DNA of 64,000 nucleotides, taken from contig NZ_NSDM01000024.1 in NCBI RefSeq assembly GCF_030852425.1, positions 1 to 64,000 on the forward strand, read 5' to 3'. Under the pieces are notes generated by a model. It worked only from the letters and a program-made list of their open reading frames with translations, ran no database searches and was not told where the DNA came from. The position numbers and the translations under genes are program-made. This DNA is from Saccharothrix longispora. Its GTDB lineage: Bacteria > Actinomycetota > Actinomycetes > Mycobacteriales > Pseudonocardiaceae. Shown one piece after another: positions 60,670 to 64,000 of the stretch; the stretch's first letter is position 1; every line of letters starts with the position of its first letter.

Positions 60670-62238
60670 ATGGCGTTGCTCGACCTCGACCCGGCGGTGG
60701 TCGCCAAGGCGCGCGCCCTGGCCGCACGGGCCGCCGAACCGGTCGTGGGCATCGCGAAGGCCTACACCACGGTGGCGGTCGAGCGCGCCACGCTGCGGTT
60801 GGCGGGCATCACCGGCGCGGACTCCACCCACCGCGCCGGTGACGTGCCGTGGGTCAACCGGGTGGTGGACACCGTGCGCGAGCACTGCGGGCTGGAGCAC
60901 GGCGTCGCGCTGCCCGTCTTCCACGCCCTGCGCGAGCACGACTTCGCGAACCTGACCGAACTGGCCGAGGCCACCGCCGCCGGGCAGGTCGCCTACCGGC
61001 TGCCCGAGGGCCGCGCCCGCGCCCGCGCCGAGAAGGCCGCGCGGGCCGCCGTCACCCGCGGCCTGCGCACGGTCGACCGGAACAAGGCCCGGCGCGACGC
61101 GCTCGTCGCCAAGCTCGGCGACCCCGCGCGACGACCCTGGATCTACCTCATCGTGGCCACCGGCGACATCGACGAGGACGTGGTGCAGGCGTGCAACGCC
61201 GCCCGCGCCGGGGCCGACGTCATCGCGGTCATCCGCTCCACCGGGCAGTCGCTGCTGGACTACGTGCCCGAGGGCGCCACCCACCACGGGTTCGCCGGCA
61301 CCTACGCCACGCAGGAGAACTTCCGCATCATGCGCGCCGCCCTGGACGCGGTGTCCAAGGAGGTCGGCCGCTACGTGCGCCTGACCAACTACGCCTCCGG
61401 GCTGTGCATGCCCGAGATCGCCGTCCTGGCGGGCCTGCAACGCCTCGACATGATGCTCAACGACTCCATGTACGGCATCCTCTTCCGCGACATCAACCCG
61501 ATCCGCACCTTCGTCGACCAGCGGTTCTCCCGCCAGGTCCACGCCCGCGCCGGGATCATCATCAACACCGGCGAGGACAACTACCTCACCACCGCCGACG
61601 CCGTGGACGCCGCGCACACCGTCACCGTGTCCCAGCTGCTCAACGAGCGCTTCGCGCACGAGGCCGGACTGCCGGACCACCTGCTGGGCCTCGGGCACGC
61701 CTTCGAGATCAACCCGGCCGTGCCCGAGTCGTTCCGCCTGGAACTGGCCCACGCCCTGCTGGCCCGCGAGCTGTTCCCCGACGCGCCGCTGAAGTGGATG
61801 CCGCCCACCAAGCACATGACCGGCGACGTGTTCAAGGGCTACCTGCTCGACGGGTTCTTCAACCTCGCGGGCGTGCTCACCGGCCAGTCGATCCTGCTGG
61901 TCGGCATGATGACCGAGGCCGTCGTCACCCCGTTCCTGTCCGACCGCGACCTGGCCCTGGCCAACGTCCGCTACGTCCTCGACGCCGCCGGGGGCCTCGC
62001 CGAGGACTTCCGGCCCGCGCCCGACGGGCTGATCGTCAAGCGCGCCCACCAGGTGCTCGGCGAAGCCGTCGACCTGCTGGAGCGCATCGTCGCCGACGGC
62101 CTGCTCGACGCCATCGCCGACGGCACCTTCGGCCTGATGAAGCGCCCCGCCGACGGCGGCAAGGGCGCCGACGGCGTCGTCGCGAAGGCCGACGACTACC
62201 TCAACCCGGCCTCCGAGCTGCTGGAGGAGCGGCCATGA
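60670..62238 (+). CDS. kamD: Lysine 5,6-aminomutase alpha subunit
   Basis: A 522-residue alpha subunit of adenosylcobalamin- and PLP-dependent lysine (beta-lysine) 5,6-aminomutase. Family blocks: PWVNRVVDTVRE, YLIVATGDIDEDVVQACNAARAGADVIAVIRSTGQSLLDYVPEGAT, GFAGTYATQENFRIMRAALDAV, NYASGLCMPEIAVLAGLQRLDMMLNDSMYGILFRDIN and PTKHMTGDVF. It moves the terminal amino group to C5, giving 3,5-diaminohexanoate. It overlaps kamE by 4 bp. Confidence 0.95.
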   Translation: MALLDLDPAVVAKARALAARAAEPVVGIAKAYTTVAVERATLRLAGITGADSTHRAGDVPWVNRVVDTVREHCGLEHGVALPVFHALREHDFANLTELAEATAAGQVAYRLPEGRARARAEKAARAAVTRGLRTVDRNKARRDALVAKLGDPARRPWIYLIVATGDIDEDVVQACNAARAGADVIAVIRSTGQSLLDYVPEGATHHGFAGTYATQENFRIMRAALDAVSKEVGRYVRLTNYASGLCMPEIAVLAGLQRLDMMLNDSMYGILFRDINPIRTFVDQRFSRQVHARAGIIINTGEDNYLTTADAVDAAHTVTVSQLLNERFAHEAGLPDHLLGLGHAFEINPAVPESFRLELAHALLARELFPDAPLKWMPPTKHMTGDVFKGYLLDGFFNLAGVLTGQSILLVGMMTEAVVTPFLSDRDLALANVRYVLDAAGGLAEDFRPAPDGLIVKRAHQVLGEAVDLLERIVADGLLDAIADGTFGLMKRPADGGKGADGVVAKADDYLNPASELLEERP

Positions 62239-62999
62239 GCGAGACGAGCAGGACGACCAAGCGGCACGTGCGCCCCTACGGCGACACCACCGGCGACGGC
62301 ATGGTGCAGACCTCGTTCACCCTGCCCGTCCCGGCCGGCCCGCGCGCCGACGGCGCCGCGCAGCAGCTGGCCAACCGGATGGGCATCGACCCCGCGATGG
62401 TGGTGCACTCCCACCCCATCGGGGAGGACTTCACCTTCTTCGTCGTCTACGGCTCGGTGAAGCACGTCGTGGACCTGGACGAGGTGCGCGTGGTGGAGCG
62501 CGAGTACCCGCTGCTCCCGCCCGGCGAGGTCAACACCGCGCTCAGGAGGCTGCTGCGCCGCAAGCTCGTCGTCGTGGGCGCCTGCATCGGCACCGACGCC
62601 CACACCGTCGGCATCGACGCGATCCTCAACGTCAAGGGCTTCGCCGGGGAGAAGGGCCTGGAGTACTACCGCGAGCTCAAGGTGGTGAACCTGGGCGCGC
62701 AGGTCCCGGTGCCCGAGCTGGTCCGCCGCGCCCGCGCGGAGAAGGCCGACGCCGTGCTCGTCTCCCAGGTCGTCACCCAGCGCGACGCACACCTGCTCAA
62801 CACCCAGGAGATGTCGGCGGCGTTCCGCGAGGCGATGGGGGAGCGGCGCCCGCTGCTCATCGCCGGCGGTCCCCGCTTCGACCCGCTGATGGCCGGCGAG
62901 CTGGGCGTGGACCGGGTCTTCGGCCGCGGCACCACGCCCGGTGAGGTCGCCAGCTACCTCGTGCACGCCGTGAAGACGAAGAAGGAGACCGCAGCGTGA
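62235..62999 (+). CDS. kamE: Lysine 5,6-aminomutase beta subunit (B12/PLP)
   Basis: A 254-residue beta subunit with the cobalamin motif GTDAHTVGID (axial His123) and, eleven residues on, NVKGFAGEKG with Lys134, the position of the PLP Schiff-base Lys in the clostridial enzyme. RPYGDTTGDGMVQTSFTLPVP is the family N terminus. Requires adenosylcobalamin, so a B12 supply and a reactivation system must be elsewhere. Confidence 0.95.
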   Translation: MSETSRTTKRHVRPYGDTTGDGMVQTSFTLPVPAGPRADGAAQQLANRMGIDPAMVVHSHPIGEDFTFFVVYGSVKHVVDLDEVRVVEREYPLLPPGEVNTALRRLLRRKLVVVGACIGTDAHTVGIDAILNVKGFAGEKGLEYYRELKVVNLGAQVPVPELVRRARAEKADAVLVSQVVTQRDAHLLNTQEMSAAFREAMGERRPLLIAGGPRFDPLMAGELGVDRVFGRGTTPGEVASYLVHAVKTKKETAA

Positions 63000-63385
63000 G
63001 CCCGACCGAGGGTTTCTCCGTCACCCACCGCCGCTACGTGCCGCACTCGCACGCCCACTACGGCGGCGACCTCGTGGACGGCGCCTACGGGCTGGGCCTG
63101 TTCGGCGACGTCGCCACCGAGCTGCTCATCCGCACCGACGGCGACGAGGGCCTGTTCGCCGGCTACTCGCACGTCGAGTTCGCCGCGCCGATCCTCGCCG
63201 GCGACGTGGTCGAGGCCACCGCCACCCTCGTGCGGGTGGGCACCCGGTCGCGCGAGATCGAGTTCGAGGTCCGCGTGGTGTGCCGCTCCGCGCCCGAGCG
63301 CGGCCCGTCGGCCGCCGACGTGCTGGACCCGCCGGTCGTGGCCACCCGCGCCCGCGGCACCGTGGTCGCCCCCAAGCGGGACTAG
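62996..63385 (+). CDS. kal: 3-aminobutyryl-CoA ammonia-lyase
   Basis: A 129-residue hotdog-fold protein: RRYVPHSHAHYGGDLVDGAYGLGLFGDVATELLIRTDGDEGLFAGYSHVEF, then the hotdog helix and AATLVRVG-type strands. It removes ammonia from 3-aminobutyryl-CoA to give crotonyl-CoA. GTG start overlaps kamE. The enzyme producing its substrate, 3-keto-5-aminohexanoate cleavage enzyme (kce), is not in this window. Confidence 0.9.
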   Translation: MSPTEGFSVTHRRYVPHSHAHYGGDLVDGAYGLGLFGDVATELLIRTDGDEGLFAGYSHVEFAAPILAGDVVEATATLVRVGTRSREIEFEVRVVCRSAPERGPSAADVLDPPVVATRARGTVVAPKRD

Positions 63386-63576
63386 CCGCGGACCTTCCGC
63401 GGCGCGCACGGGTCGGTGTGCCGGGGCTCGCCGAACCCGTCCGGCTCGTCGGAGACCGCCTCGGCGTCCACGCCGACGAGTTCCACGCCGACGACCTCCA
63501 CCACCGAGGTCGTCGGCGAAGCCCCCGTGACGTGCTCCCGGTGCTCCTGCCGGGTGCGCGCGGTGGGCTCGCGCAC
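63382..63576 (-). CDS. Small hypothetical protein convergent to kal
   Basis: A 64-residue frame with nearly all codons ending in G or C: REPTARTRQEHREHVTG, TSVVEVVGVELVGVDAEAV, then an acidic/Pro tail. It shares the CTAG stop overlap with kal on the other strand. No ribosome site is evident and no family is known. Confidence 0.45.
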   Translation of the reverse strand: MREPTARTRQEHREHVTGASPTTSVVEVVGVELVGVDAEAVSDEPDGFGEPRHTDPCAPRKVRG

Positions 63577-63665
63577 CTGTGGGTCACCGCGCAGCGCGGC
63601 TTCGGCGCGCCACGCCGGAAGCGGGGAGCGCGCTGTCGAGGCTCACGCTCTGCCACTATCGACCC

Positions 63666-64000
63666 GTGATCAGCCTCGATCAGGCTTCGTCCGTGCCGCC
63701 CTACGAGCAGGTGCGGTCCCAGTTCGCCCGCAAGATCACCGACCGCGAGCTGGCGGTGGGCACCAGGTTGCCGACCGTGCGGGCGCTGGCCGCCGACTTG
63801 GGCATCGCGGTCAACACGGTGGCCCGCGCCTACCGCGAGCTGGAGGAGGCGGGTCTCATCGAGACCCGCGGCAGAGCGGGCACGGTGGTCAGCGCGGCGG
63901 GGGAGCGCAGCCGGGAACGGGTGCTGCGCGCCGCCCGCGGCTACGCCGCCACCGCCCGCGAGCAGGGCCTGAGCGCCGACGAGGCGTTGGAGATCGTCCG
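63666..64000 (+). CDS. GntR-family (YtrA-like) regulator, cut by window edge
   Basis: The first ~111 residues are visible: VPPYEQVRSQFARKITDRELAVGTRLPTVRALAADLGIAVNTVARAYRELEEAGLIETRGRAGTVVS is a GntR winged helix (YtrA-type, with a short effector part expected). It may control the lysine operon just upstream; the operator is not known. Confidence 0.85.
   Translation, partial: MISLDQASSVPPYEQVRSQFARKITDRELAVGTRLPTVRALAADLGIAVNTVARAYRELEEAGLIETRGRAGTVVSAAGERSRERVLRAARGYAATAREQGLSADEALEIV

Noticed and set aside
1..64000. tRNA, rRNA, CRISPR arrays, transposases, phage integrases
   Set aside because: No cloverleaf-type TpsiC (GGTTCGAATCC-like) signatures, no evenly spaced direct repeats and no transposase or integrase motifs were found by reading; a tRNAscan or ISfinder search would be the decisive test.

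Overview
The window is very GC-rich DNA (coding third positions almost all G/C) with frequent GTG starts, many 1-4 bp start/stop overlaps (TGATG, GTGA, ATGA), and gene families typical of filamentous actinomycetes: P450s, LLM flavin oxidoreductases, LacI, GntR and MarR regulators, AlkZ-like winged helix, PrimPol and a Pls-type NRPS. It is most likely a chromosomal piece of a Pseudonocardiaceae member (Saccharothrix, Actinosynnema or Lentzea type). That assignment is an inference from gene style, not from a marker gene. I saw no rRNA, tRNA, CRISPR array or insertion sequence.

Layout. 0-6.6 kb: partial SF1-type helicase, a small membrane protein, an EF-hand protein, a decayed S41 peptidase, a PrimPol gene with a 15-bp minisatellite at its end, a decayed LigD-type polymerase, and a coupled MFS exporter / UTRA-fold pair behind a 17-bp palindrome. 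7.5-15.8 kb: a compact five-gene biosynthetic cassette made of a FAS-SAT-like acyltransferase, a FabD-like acyltransferase, a KS-KR-ACP synthase with no own AT, a MATE exporter and a stand-alone condensation domain, closed by a strong hairpin. 15.8-18.3 kb: SDR, nitrilase-family hydrolase and a secreted HAF-repeat protein. 18.4-26.4 kb: a pectin (rhamnogalacturonan) uptake and degradation locus, with a PL11 lyase divergent from an ABC sugar importer, a YesL-like membrane protein and an oxidoreductase-PmoA fusion, with three LacI-type operators in the shared promoter region.

26.6-33.4 kb: surE, a PfkB kinase, an M1 metallopeptidase and a six-TM Pls-type NRPS (A-T plus hexapeptide/condensation-like C-terminal part). 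My alignment of the A-domain pocket to GrsA gives a lysine-like code, so this looks like a poly-lysine-type homopolymer synthetase translationally coupled to its own degrading peptidase. 33.5-44.4 kb: accessory genes, including an LLM oxidoreductase/MarR pair with a mirror-symmetric, apparently leaderless divergent promoter, two P450s, a LuxR-type ATPase regulator, an AlkZ-like protein, a LacI regulator and a ribokinase-like kinase. 45-51.2 kb: lysine 2,3-aminomutase, FxsA, a frameshifted conserved gene, and a flavin oxidoreductase coupled to a GH13 enzyme. 51.2-56.7 kb: CitA/CitB-type two-component system divergent from a TctCBA tricarboxylate transporter, ended by a 20-bp-stem hairpin belonging to a small local repeat family.

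57.4-63.4 kb: a coupled operon kdd - amidohydrolase - TIR protein - kamD - kamE - kal, followed by a GntR regulator cut by the window edge. With kamA at 45 kb it supplies most of the clostridial-type beta-lysine catabolic pathway (lysine to beta-lysine to 3,5-diaminohexanoate to 3-keto-5-aminohexanoate, then 3-aminobutyryl-CoA to crotonyl-CoA); only kce is not seen here. kamA and the kdd operon share an identical 12-bp upstream motif. The most novel points are the mini trans-AT cassette, the lysine-polymer cassette near lysine catabolism, and the TIR gene inside the lysine operon.
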